A stretch of 22,409 bases of DNA from Chara braunii (GCA_003427395.1 BFEA01000249.1:941087-963495), one strand, 5' to 3'. Positions 10,204-18,832 are shown, numbered from the stretch's first letter. Notes: generated by a model from the letters alone, not told the origin. Program-made: numbers and translations.

Positions 10204-10798
10204 GGTGATAATGCACAACCGAATTAACGGTTCCAAACCTCACTAGGTAGACTCTAACCCCTGACTGACAAACCTACTGACTCAATCTAAAGACTCACAG
10301 AATCCAGACAGGGATCCTGTCAACTAGGGTCTCTAGCCTAGACCTACACTATGGCTGTCACCACTAGACCTGTTGCTGATCAGGAGGCATTTAAGGAGAT
10401 CCCCCGTAACTCCTCATAAATTATTTAACGTCGCAGACAAGACAACGCGATCAGCAGGTCTCTCAACACTTAGACGGCCTGTTGTGCAGCCCACAGCTCG
10501 GATTTTGGGCCTACCATGCCACACCGAGCAGCCCGCCGGTCAGTAACGGTCCTTGGGAGGGTGAGGCCTCCGGGATAGTCGAGTCGTCAGACACAGTCTT
10601 TAGCCCTACTCACCCTGTGTGGGTTTGGTCAACAAGACCCTATCCTTCATCCACAGAGTACTATCACCTAGACAAAAGAGACTCGATGCAGAAAGAAGAG
10701 ACAGACAGATTGGACTCAGCAAGTACCACAGGGTGTGTGCACATCCATAGGGCGAGGGATAGGCTGAAGGCTTGGCGAGATTATACCGGCTCCAGCTT

Positions 10799-10918
10799 GG
10801 TCAACTCGTGGTCAACGGTCTTGGTCAATGCCAGTCAACGCTGCAGTCAACCCCCGGTCAACTCCCGGTCAACTCCGGTCAACCTCTGGTCAACGCTTGG
10901 TCAACTCTCCCGGTCAAC
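10799..10918 (-). repeat. TTGAC[CT] motif array (W-box core), element 1
   Basis: Eleven TTGAC cores lie in about 120 bp on the sense strand, spaced about 8-14 bases apart. All eleven are followed by C or T (nine TTGACC, two TTGACT), the core bound by plant WRKY factors. The units do not form a clean tandem repeat because spacers vary in length and sequence. The array lies in the transcribed leader, downstream of the LTR promoter. Function is inferred; it could also be a decaying minisatellite. Confidence 0.85.
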
Positions 10919-11225
10919 TCCTCTAATCGGCTATGGCTGCCGGCTTCTCTTTCCCTCACCAACCTCCCTCTTCTCTTCACCTTCCTCGCCTCCTTTCACC
11001 CCGGCGGTCTTCTTCTTCTCTCTCTCTTTTTTTTTTTTTGTTCGCCTCTCCTTCCTCCTCCTCAGCTATGGCTTTTCTCTCTCCCTTCTCGGTCTCTCCC
11101 TCTGTCCAGTCCCTCTCCCTCTTTTGTTACTCCGTGGTCAAACTCCGCGGCTATGGCCGCAATCTTCTTCTTCGTGGGACTGCGCGGCACACTTCACAGG
11201 TCAGTGACAACCAAACTTGTATCGC

Positions 11226-11228
<3 letters not shown>

Positions 11229-11283
<55 letters not shown>
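11229..11283. repeat. (TC)n microsatellite, truncated by the gap
   Basis: About 55 bases of uninterrupted TC repeat end at the N run. Its true length is unresolved. It lies in the element 1 leader. Confidence 0.97.
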
Positions 11284-11337
11284 NNNNNNNNNNNNNNNNN
11301 NNNNNNNNNNNNNNNNNNNNNNNNNNNNNNNNNNNNN
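11284..11337. other. Assembly gap (54 N)
   Basis: Unknown bases follow the (TC)n tract. Open frames that run across it are artefacts. Confidence 1.
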
Positions 11338-11402
11338 GCCACCTGTACTATGGCGCATCACTCCTGCGACACACAACTCGACGCGTGGAATAGCGGATAC
11401 CA

Positions 11403-11414
11403 GCTCCGATACCA
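11403..11414 (-). promoter_or_regulatory. Primer-binding site, initiator tRNA-Met type
   Basis: One base inside the 5' LTR the sense strand reads TGGTATCGGAGC. This is the common plant retrotransposon primer site TGGTATCAGAGC, complementary to the 3' end of initiator tRNA-Met, with one change (A to G). Its position directly after the LTR end ATTGCA supports the LTR boundary and the minus orientation. Confidence 0.88.
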
Positions 11415-11415
11415 A

Positions 11416-12283
11416 TGCAATCAGACTCGCTTTCATTCACACTTTGTATGCATGCAAACAGGCGCACAGCAAACTGGCGACATGCAGCCACTCAAAACTC
11501 AGGGATATGGAAGCCCAGATACGATATCACTTTCAATGACTGTGGCGACTCAGCGCCCAAACCACTCACTGTTCGCATACACTGGATCACCCTGGATATC
11601 CCACACGCGACTCTCTGAACTCACACACTCACACACACACTCGCTACACACTAACTCTAACTATGGCGGCTATGGCCACAATCTACCCTATTGCTATGCT
11701 ACGCTCCTTCTCTCTCGCCCTCTTCAGCTCCGAGCTCACTACGGACCTCCTTGCACAAGTCGCTGTGGCAGCGCTTCCGCATGGCTCACGCAGGAATGAA
11801 TGAAAGGCTGGGCGCTGCCTCTTGATTTATACTTCTGAAACTCGTTGGTCTGCCCTTTTCCATCGGCCCATGGTGCTCACAGTCCCTTGTGGTACTTGCT
11901 GGACTGGACTGGGACTGACTGGAACTTACCGCTGACTGAATGGGGACTCACTGCTAACCTACCGAGGTCGTACTGCCATTGCACTGCAGTTAGTCCACCA
12001 CTTGACTCACCACTTGCCCACTTGCCCACTTGCCCACTTGCTGATCTTCTAGAAGGGCTACAGCTAAGACTTCTGGAACTCGCTAAGACTTCTATTCTAC
12101 AGATCTACAGATCGAACCCCTGCTACCTACGGACCTATGACAGCCTACCAACCGTCTACGAATACACAGGTCACAGGTTCAACTCTCGGGGTCTACACAG
12201 GTACTGTACACAGGTAGGGCAAGGTCTAGGGATCGAGCCCTGGGATCTGCATCTGCTACTGCAAAGAGGTGAAAACCGTTTCA
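11416..12283 (-). repeat. Element 1 5' LTR
   Basis: 868 bp with the same ends as the left LTR (TGCAAT on the plus-strand left, CGTTTCA on the right). The 10-bp difference in length comes mainly from the 8-bp CCACTTGC repeat at 12010-12041 (four units here, about three in the left LTR) and small indels. The sense-strand TATA box is at 11831-11825. This copy would drive element transcription. Confidence 0.95.
11825..11831 (-). promoter_or_regulatory. TATA box in element 1 5' LTR
   Basis: The sense strand reads TATAAATCAAGAG, identical to the motif in the 3' LTR. Transcription would be expected to start about 25-35 bases further in the minus direction, near 11795-11805. Confidence 0.72.
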
Positions 12284-12287
12284 CTTG
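12284..12287. repeat. Target-site duplication, right copy (CTTG)
   Basis: Matches CTTG at 3796-3799 directly outside the opposite LTR. See the left copy for the ambiguity between 4 and 5 bases. Confidence 0.6.
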
Positions 12288-12322
12288 ACAACATGGCATC
12301 ATTAACTACGAGACCAAGGCAT

Positions 12323-12342
12323 CAGCCGCCGCATTGCGGCTG
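12323..12342. repeat. Small perfect inverted repeat
   Basis: CAGCCGC and GCGGCTG form a 7-bp stem around a 6-base loop. It lies in the 78-bp spacer between element 1 and the A-rich end of the LINE. No T-run follows to make it a terminator-like structure and no role can be assigned. Confidence 0.5.
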
Positions 12343-12361
12343 CAAGTTACACCCCGGCACT

Positions 12362-12405
12362 TTCTTTTTTTTTCCTTTTTTTCTTTTTTTTTTTCTTTTT
12401 TTTTT
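12362..12405 (-). repeat. A-rich tail of the LINE (T-rich on the plus strand)
   Basis: About 44 bases, almost all T with scattered C on the plus strand, which is an A-rich run at the 3' end of the minus-strand LINE. This fits a decayed poly(A) tail and gives the element's 3' boundary. I did not find its target-site duplication. Confidence 0.65.
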
Positions 12406-13453
12406 ATGCTGAAATTATCAGATTTCATTGCTTATAACAAGAGGCCGGGGAAACCTCAACATTACACCCGGAGGTATCTGGAAGCATCATCCAGCTTAGC
12501 TTACAGGCCACATGCCTGCGGGCCTATCATAGACCCAGCAGCTCGGAGGCTGCAAAATGCCCATGCTACTCCTACAACTACTGCCTTACCTACCCATTAC
12601 CTACTGTTATATAGTCGCCTCTTACTTGTGCTGGGTTCTAATATGGCCAGTGGAACTACAGTCCAAGAGGCTAGTTATTACCTAGCTTATAGTTCTAAAA
12701 GAGGCTCTAAGGCAAGCCCTGGAACCTACAGCTGGTTCCCGTTCACTTGACACTCCCTCCAATCCTTGTATCCCCCTGCTGCCATCCTCCTGCGAATATT
12801 TAGACAGATTGTCCAGGTCTCCCAAAATACCTACCCTACCATTATCCTAACAGAGTCCTGCCTACCCTACACTATTTGCTGAACCCAAGATAAACCGTTC
12901 TGCCGTAACCTTCGTGTCAGGCCCTACCGCGGGCCTGATATACACATTACCGGTCCTAAGTCGGAACAGTAGTATCTGGCTACTGCCAGTGGAATCTAGT
13001 GCGGTTCCCCATAGTTTCAAGATGCTCTTCCCAACCCCTCTTACCAACAATCAATTGCCCTTCTACTGCGAAGAATGGATCAAGCATCCAGGTCCTGACT
13101 ATAGGTCAAGTAGCCATTTGCCCAGAACCAACTTAGCGGCCTTAATCTCCGCTAGATAGTTGCTTCTGGCCCAGTTGCTGTGAAACCAAGTTAACCCATC
13201 TCCCCTGTTCCTGGCATTTGTTATTTTCCTTCTCTAGTCCCCTTTGATTGCCAGTCGAATTTGTTGCTTGACCCTCGCCTTCAATGCATGGTCTGAGAGG
13301 AATTTATTCTTAAATACAATGTTGTTCCTTTCCTCCCAGATGACTGTGTAGATGATAGATCCAGTGACTTGTGCGACATAAATCCAATTCTTCTCAGATT
13401 GACTCTCTTGCTTGTGTACCCCGAAGAGAATCCAGTCATCATCTCATATCAGA
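12406..13453 (-). other. LINE 3' region without an intact reading frame
   Basis: About 1 kb between the zinc-binding domain and the A-rich tail with no frame longer than about 80 codons. One minus-strand stretch near 13185-13090 reads like a short helix with LAEIKAAKLVLGKWLL, reminiscent of the Glu-containing helix of the RNase H domain found at the C-terminus of some plant LINEs. The match is too short to call. Confidence 0.35.
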
Positions 13454-14040
13454 TCACCTCCACAGATTGATTCTCATTGATGCTTCCACCAGTCCCAGAA
13501 GCGCTTTGAAAGAGGACATGAGAGCCCGAGGTGAACTATAGACTCGAAAGGCCATTTGCATCGTTTGCAGGTAAGTGCCATTGACATTCCCCTGCTGTGT
13601 AACCAAACGGCAGAGGGAGTTACTAGAAGAGAGAGGAGCCACATAATGGAAGTTGCTCGTTGAGATGGTAATGAAAGCAGCCTATTCCAGGATAGTGCCA
13701 CTGGGAGAATTGCCGCCAAGTCCTCGATGTCTTTATCCACTACTTGGGACCACCGTTGTGAGGAGTGTTTGAAACTAGTAGTTCCTTGTAACCCCTGGAT
13801 GGAGAGTACTCAGAAAGCCATAGTTCCGGATTCTGCCAGCGCCACATCGCTGGATCAAGTTTTAACTGCCGGATTGGATTGCCTCCTGCCCAGACTGTAC
13901 AGACCCATAAGCCTGTATCATCACATTTCTCTTGAACTCTAATCTGAGTTACAGGGCCCAAGGGTCTGACTGAAGCCTTTGTGGTTATGTCTGTTGTTTC
14001 CCCCACCCACTTTTTCTGATTCCAACAAATCAGGTCCATC
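13454..14040 (-). pseudogene. LINE C-terminal zinc-binding (zf-RVT-like) domain, frameshifted
   Basis: Two overlapping minus-strand frames together resemble the zf-RVT domain that follows the RT in plant LINEs. The upstream frame (14039-13740) contains a W-R-W segment and SRGYKELL. The downstream frame (13740-13474) contains CKRC, then ESIVHLGLSC and a Trp-rich end, giving a C-x2-C ... H-x4-C pattern. The frame change near 13740 shows that the gene is broken. Function in LINEs is unproven; nucleic-acid binding is usually assumed. Confidence 0.65.
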
Positions 14041-14069
14041 CGAGCTCGCCCGTATCCATTTCTGAAACT

Positions 14070-14094
14070 TCCTTTTTTTTTTCTTTTTTTTTTT
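14070..14094. repeat. T-rich tract inside the LINE coding region
   Basis: About 25 bases of T with one C (A-rich on the LINE sense strand) interrupt the coding region and would encode a Lys run. It may be slippage expansion or the trace of a small insertion. Confidence 0.7.
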
Positions 14095-14189
14095 GAAGGA
14101 CCCAGTGCCCAAGGCTGATATTACCAATAAGAAGATTGAGGCCGGGGTCCTCACAGTCTACCTGGAGTGACCGAACCGAAATTGCTGAG

Positions 14190-14211
14190 AACCGGGCTCA
14201 GCGTCCCCCAT

Positions 14212-14248
<37 letters not shown>

Positions 14249-16155
14249 GGAGGAGGAGGAGGAGGAGGAGGAGGAGCTTCTGCTGATTCTATGTAAACTA
14301 TGAGATTACCGTCTGTTGCTGTATTTAGAAGTTTCCAGTAGGAGGTTACCCCTTCACAGTCAGCCTCCTCATACCATGTCCCAGTCGGATATGTTGTGAC
14401 TAAAGATAATAGGTTCTTCTAGTCAGTAGGAATTGCATCGATTAAGGATGATGCCTTCTCCTCTTCTTCCCAGAGCCTCCCCAATTTTTCTTTGAGGAGA
14501 GGGGACGAGAGCCAACACCCACAAACCTCGTCCTACAAATCTGAGATGCGGAGAATTCCGCGTTGAATCCATGATCTGCCGAATGTGCCTGGACCGGTGC
14601 CTGCTGAGAATGGGATGCTCCTAGGGTCTTTGATAAAGGGATTGTCGAACAGCGGCTGATTCAGCACTTCGTCCTTTGTGATTGGCTTCGACCATAACTT
14701 CGGTTTAATGCTGCTCCAGGCTTTCAATACACCCTGCCAGAAGACTGACTTAACCTGCCTGCGCAAAAAGGAATCTAGCATGCAACACAACCATACGTCT
14801 CCCCATCTTGGTAATCCCCATTCCTCTGCTAGGAGTACTTCAGCCATCAAGATCCAGTGATCCTCGTATTTGGAGGAGATGGTTTTGATTAGCCATTGTG
14901 CGAGCATTGCCAAATTATGTTTGCCAGGTTCCAGCATACCCAAGCCTCCTTCTTCCCTAGAGAAGCATACTGTTTCCAATGCTACTTTAGAAATGAAACC
15001 CAAACGGCTTCCAAAGAAAACGACCTGCAGCTTTCCTAACCAACTTGAGTAAGTGTTTACTCAAAATTCTAACCTTCCCAACAAACCACAACAGAGAAAA
15101 CAGGGCTACATTCAATACCATTGCTCTCCCAAATAGTGGCAAATGGGGGGCTGAGCCCCATCTTGAGATACGGTTGACAACCTTTTCTTGGAGGATATCG
15201 CTTTGAGTGTCAGAGCAGTTACTAAGGGCTAATTGTACCCCCAGGTACCATTCAGAGGTCCCATCAGCGACTCTCTTCATACCAAATTCTACAGACAGGC
15301 TATATTGGGGCGGCAAGAAATATACCGATTTATTCCAGTTAACAGCCGCCTCAGACAGTTCAGCGTATTCTACCAGGCAGGATTTCAAGGCTACTAATGA
15401 TGGAGCTGTGTTCTCTGAGACTACCAATAGATCGTCTGCTAGCGCCTTGACTCTACATTCCTTATTTTGGACTCGATACCGCGAATGCCCTGGTGTGCCC
15501 GAATGTTGTTAACTAGGACCTCAAGCTGGAGTACAAAGACCAGAGGCGCAAGGGGACAGCCCTGTCGTAGAGATCTGCTGAGGGAGAAGGGTTCGGAGAT
15601 GTGGCCGTTGATCATAACCGAAGCTCTAGACAACCCATATGGAGCAATGACCCAGTTCCTGAACTTGGGACCGAAGCCCAAGTGTTTCGGTGTTGTTATC
15701 ACGTATGCCCAGTTGACGCGATCATAGGCCTTCTCCAAGTCCAGTAGCAGAATGGCCATGTCTTGGTTATCCCTTCGTACCAGCTCCAGAGTCTCCATAG
15801 CTGTGATGATGTTGTCGAAGATGGATCTCCCCTTGATGAATGGTGCTTGATCTCTTCCCACCAGTTCCAGAAGCACCATAGACAGTCTTTTGGCCAGGGC
15901 CTTTGCCAATATCTTATAGGAGACATTCATAAGAGAAATCGGACGCCAGTTCTGAATCTCTGTCGTCTTTCCTTTCTTATACGGGACTGAGATAATGCCA
16001 TAAGACATATTCTGCGAGAGGGAGCCTCCTGACACAGCATCATTGTATAAACTTAGAAGATGTGGGCCCAAAACACTCCAGTGTGCTGTATAGAATTTAA
16101 TTAGGAGGCCCTCACTGCCCGGGACGCCTTGAGCCATGGAGTCTGCCACTGCCTT
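14190..16155 (-). pseudogene. LINE reverse transcriptase, truncated and frameshifted
   Basis: The enzyme would copy LINE RNA at the nicked target. Visible motifs in order: NWRPISLMN, FIKGRSIFDNI, motif A LLLDLEKAYDRV, motif B RQGCPLAPL, motif C ALADDLLVV (catalytic Asp pair retained), then the LINE C-terminal pattern EEGGLGMLEPGKHNLAMLA. A 1-base loss in the A-run at 15464-15467 separates motif B from motif C. A 1-base gain near 14985-14995 precedes the C-terminal pattern. TAG at 14533-14535 and another TAG near 14420 interrupt the thumb region. The 5' end is cut at 16155 by element 2, removing the first part of the RT and any endonuclease. Confidence 0.9.
14212..14276 (-). repeat. (CCT)9(CAT)12 compound microsatellite in the LINE
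   Basis: On the plus strand this is ATG repeated 12 times (14212-14247) followed by AGG repeats (14248-14276). In the frame of the upstream LINE RT it encodes nine Pro then twelve His codons. Confidence 0.9.
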
Positions 16156-16569
16156 TGCAATTTCACTTCCTCTTCACATACATGCAAACAGATGGGAATT
16201 CAGACTGGAGCAGGGCGCCCACTCAAAGCTTAGAGATATGGAAATCAAGAACACAGTTCAGATGCAAGTTCACTTCAACAGGCTATGGCGCATCGGTGCT
16301 TGAACATCCCAACCTTCGTCACTGTGTCCAACCCCATTGTTCCCACATGCTCACTCTGGATCACCCTGAATACCACCACACACACATGCTTAGTCCTACT
16401 TCCTCCTACAGCCGCTCTGGCCGCACTACCTCTACTGGCTATGGCTACGATCTCCCTTCAGCCACTTCGTCTTCGGGCAACCTGCAGACCACCTTCGCAC
16501 AAGACGCTGTAGCAGCGCTTCCGCATGGCTTACGCAACGAATGAATGAATGGCTGGGCGTTGCCTCTTG

Positions 16570-16576
16570 ATTTATA
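16570..16576 (-). promoter_or_regulatory. TATA box in element 2 3' LTR
   Basis: The sense strand reads TATAAATCAAGAG, conserved with element 1 although the surrounding LTR has diverged, which supports a real core promoter. Confidence 0.7.
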
Positions 16577-16778
16577 CTTTTGTAACTCGTTGGTATGCCC
16601 CTCTCCACCAGGCCTATGGTGCACACAGTCCCTCATGGTACTTGCTTGACTGGACTGGGACTCCGGTACCGCTGACTGCATGGGTTTGCACTGCCAACTC
16701 AATGCAGTCGCACTGCCGATGTAATGCAGCTGGGCTCACCACTTGCCCACTTGCCTCTGACTAAAACGTGAGGCAGCT

Positions 16779-16829
16779 TCGAAAGGCCACTTCCGGACCT
16801 TCCGGAAGTCTGTGGACTTGGCCTTTCGA
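16779..16829. repeat. Nested inverted repeat in element 2 LTR
   Basis: An outer 10-bp stem (16779-16788 with 16820-16829) encloses an inner 9-bp stem (16789-16797 with 16801-16809) around a 3-base loop, leaving 10 unpaired bases on one side. It lies in a segment I could not align with the element 1 LTRs. Confidence 0.8.
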
Positions 16830-16914
16830 GTACTGTAGCAGCTACGACCTTGACCTTTCGGGACTGTAGCAGCTACAACCTTGACCTTTCAGGATTCCTA
16901 CAGCTACGACCTCT
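16821..16914. repeat. Three tandem copies of a 31-32 bp unit in element 2 LTR
   Basis: Units at 16821-16852, 16853-16883 and 16884-16914 share CCTTTC, an intervening GTAGCAGCTAC-like stretch and CGACCTTG. The third copy is the most diverged. The tandem units are not seen in the element 1 LTRs. Confidence 0.75.
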
Positions 16915-17121
16915 ACAGGGCTGTGACTCCTATTTGACAGATCTACAGATCGAACCCCTACCGTTACACAGACCTACGACTAACAACAACAACTCTCAAA
17001 ACACAGGTCACGGGTTCAAACACTCGGGGTCGATACAGATACTGTACACAGGTAAAGTGAGGACTAGGGATCGAGCCCTGGGACCTGCATCCACTACTGC
17101 TAACAGGTGAATACCGTTTCA

Positions 17122-17133
17122 CTCCCGCCGGCC
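17122..17133 (-). promoter_or_regulatory. Polypurine tract of element 2
   Basis: The sense strand reads GGCCGGCGGGAG directly before the LTR start TGAAACGG. It matches element 1 in its last eight bases and in the preceding conserved stretch GAGGACCTCGAATTTAGG. Confidence 0.75.
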
Positions 17134-17159
17134 TAAATTCGAGGTCCTCCGAGAATAGC

Positions 17160-17603
17160 TCAGTCTAAGGCAGGACCTTTTCCCTTCCTTTCTCTCTCGT
17201 AGGCTCTCACTATGTTGGGAGCTGATTCTAGAAGTTCAGTCCTAGTAAACCAGTGATCGTCCTCGGGTTCCTGATATGCAAATCGAACCTTGTACTGTTT
17301 CTGTGGACAACCACTACCTCCTGTTCTGAATACGTCTTCACCTACAATGCCATCAATGTTGTACCTTCCGTCCATGTCTGGGGGGATCATGGATCTTCTG
17401 GATGGAAACTGTTGACTTGTGACACAGGGCAACAACTTTGACGCATGAAACACGGGGTAGGTGTGGAGGTGTGCTGGGATCTCTACTGTGTAGGACGGCC
17501 CATCCTCTCTGCCCTTAACTTCTAGAACTGGCCACGGTCCTGTATATGCGGGCAATAGCTTCTGCGAGATGTTCTCCTCGGGCTCAAACTCTTTGGACTT
17601 GAC
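17160..17603 (-). pseudogene. Element 2 integrase C-terminus: GPY/F-like plus chromodomain-like region
   Basis: Same length and frame relation as in element 1: open sequence following the TAG at 17604-17606 and ending just before the polypurine tract. The GPY/F-type segment (AYTGPWPVLE to FHASKLLPC) and the chromodomain-like segment (YNID, KQYKVRF, EPEDDHWF, NIVRAYE) are retained. The two copies are very similar at the protein level in this region, suggesting past selection on it. Without stop-codon readthrough it would not be made. Confidence 0.7.
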
Positions 17604-18600
17604 CTAGACTAAGCCGCCTACTCGAAACTGCGACGGGTGACGATGCTTATTGGCTTGTTCTATCATTCTATGTTGGGCCTTCCTAAGGTTCTCTACAACG
17701 GTAGCTAACTCTTTCTCGTGCTGTAACGCAAACTCCCTAGTACCGGGCGGTAGCCTGTGAATCTGATCCCAGTTAAGTCCCTCAAACGGTCTGCGTGGTC
17801 TAAAGGACTTGTGCAACTCGTTGGGAGTGCGACAGGTAGACAAGTGCACGCTGTTATTGTACGCACTGGCTACTTTGGGCAACATCTCATCCCAATTGAT
17901 CTGATCCGGTCTAATGTACATACGCAAAACTTGTTGCAGGATCTTGTTCATCTGTTCAGTCTGACCGTTAGTCTCTGGATGACGGCCAGATGACATCAAC
18001 AACTTGGAGCCATAGACTGTCATGAACTCTTGCCAGTTCTGACTAGTGAACCGGGTGTCTCTATCATTAACTATAGACAGTGGAATCCCATGTTCACTGA
18101 CCCAATGATCAAAGAACTTCTGAATAACTAACTTTGTACGTGCCTCTGAGGGCAAAGGAACAAAAACAACATATTCACTGAAACTATCAACTATTACCAT
18201 GACTTGGCTCTTGTCGTGCCTACTCTTGACATGGGTGTCCATAAAGTCAATGGACACTGAGTCTCCTGGCTGGTCAGGAATAGGCAAGGGTCTGAGAAGA
18301 CCTAGAGGGGCACGCGTAGAGGTCTTGTTCCTCTGGCACACCTTACAACTACGAACATACTCTATGCAGTCGGCCTTCATCCCAGGCCATATATACGCGC
18401 GCATGAGGTTGGCTAGAGTCTTTTGCCAACCAAAGTGTCCCTCGGTACCGTGGCATTCCCCTAGGATCAAACTACGAATCTCCTCACTGGTAGGAATGCA
18501 CAACCAGTCAACTACGTTAGTCTTCTCGAATAACAACCCGTCAGTAGTGCGATAGTCTGGTTCGGTCTCTGGGGCCTCCTTTACTCTCTTGAGGAGGTCA
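17604..18600 (-). pseudogene. Element 2 integrase, catalytic residues retained
   Basis: The frame is open from just after the 13-bp deletion to TAG 17604-17606. Counting from the codon at 18536, the zinc-binding residues are H29, H34, C64 and C67, and the catalytic triad is D97, D158 and E194, with exactly 35 residues between the last two (the D,D35E signature). The core looks intact, unlike that of element 1. It can be reached only through the frameshift near 18600, and it ends at the TAG also present in element 1, so the C-terminal GPY/F and chromodomain-like module is cut off. Confidence 0.92.
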
Positions 18601-18832
18601 CTAGAGCATACTCCTCTCTAACTTTCTGCTGCAGATCTCTCCCTATATCCAGATAATGAACTATCACTCCAAAGTAGTCAGCTCTCCTACTCAGAGCGTC
18701 CGCAACTACATTGTACTTCCATTTTACTGGCTGGAGCTCAAAATCATATTGGTCTAACTTTGTGGCCCACCTCGTAAGCTTAGGTGTCATCTTGGCCTGA
18801 GTCTTCATCCACCTTAACGTCTCGTGGTCTTA
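18581..18832 (-). pseudogene. Element 2 RNase H end and linker, after the nonsense codon
   Basis: The segment continues the frame of the protease-RT stretch after TAA at 18830-18832. The first codons read DHETLRW, so the stop replaces the Ser just before the third RNase H Asp (TCA in element 1, TAA here). The connection ends in a frameshift: compared with element 1 near 6134-6160, 13 bases are missing near 18600-18616. Confidence 0.88.

Larger units (their letters stand above)
10204..11402 (-). other. Element 1 5' leader between primer site and gag
   Basis: About 1.2 kb of untranslated leader. In sense order it holds, after the primer site, an assembly gap, a (GA)n tract, a purine-rich segment (dense C/T on the plus strand), several GCCATAGC copies, the TTGAC[CT] array, and about 600 bp of unique sequence before the gag ATG. 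Parts are alignable with the leader of element 2 (10667-11160 against 21887-22409). Plus-strand open frames here are low-complexity Ser/Leu/Pro and have no support as genes. Confidence 0.8.
3800..12283 (-). mobile_element. Element 1: complete but decayed Ty3/gypsy LTR retrotransposon
   Basis: Two near-identical direct repeats (3800-4657 and 11416-12283) flank a minus-strand gag-pol region in the order gag, protease, reverse transcriptase, RNase H, integrase, chromodomain-like C-terminus. That domain order defines Ty3/gypsy elements, and the C-terminus suggests a chromovirus. The LTRs begin and end with TG/CA; a primer site for initiator tRNA-Met adjoins the 5' LTR and a G-rich polypurine tract adjoins the 3' LTR. 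The coding region has several frameshifts and at least eight in-frame stops, so the copy cannot encode its own proteins. No envelope-like gene is present. A 54-base N gap lies in the leader. Confidence 0.95.
12362..16155 (-). mobile_element. LINE-like non-LTR retrotransposon, 3' part, interrupted by element 2
   Basis: In the minus direction this stretch holds a LINE-type reverse transcriptase (16155 to about 14190), a zinc-binding C-terminal domain (about 13860-13454), roughly 1 kb of degraded sequence and an A-rich tail (plus-strand T-rich, 12362-12405). The order RT, zf-RVT-like domain, poly(A) is that of plant-type L1 LINEs. The RT begins mid-domain exactly where the LTR of element 2 starts, so the endonuclease half either lies beyond element 2 or was lost. 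Frameshifts and stops show that it is dead. Confidence 0.85.
16156..17121 (-). repeat. Element 2 3' LTR
   Basis: 966 bp with the same terminal sequences as the element 1 LTRs (TGCAAT on the left, CGTTTCA on the right), and recognisable segments such as ACAGATCTACAGATCGAACC and the TATA region. It is clearly divergent elsewhere and about 100 bp longer. Part of the extra length is at 16745-16915, a hairpin-forming segment followed by three copies of a 31-32 bp repeat. Confidence 0.9.

Noticed and set aside
10482-11799. Plus-strand open frames of 240-290 codons
   Set aside because: They run antisense to the element 1 leader and LTR, cross the N gap and encode Ser/Leu/Pro low-complexity sequence from CT-rich DNA.
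12845-13185. Possible RNase H domain in the LINE 3' region
   Set aside because: Only one short helix-like stretch matches; no catalytic Asp set could be lined up.
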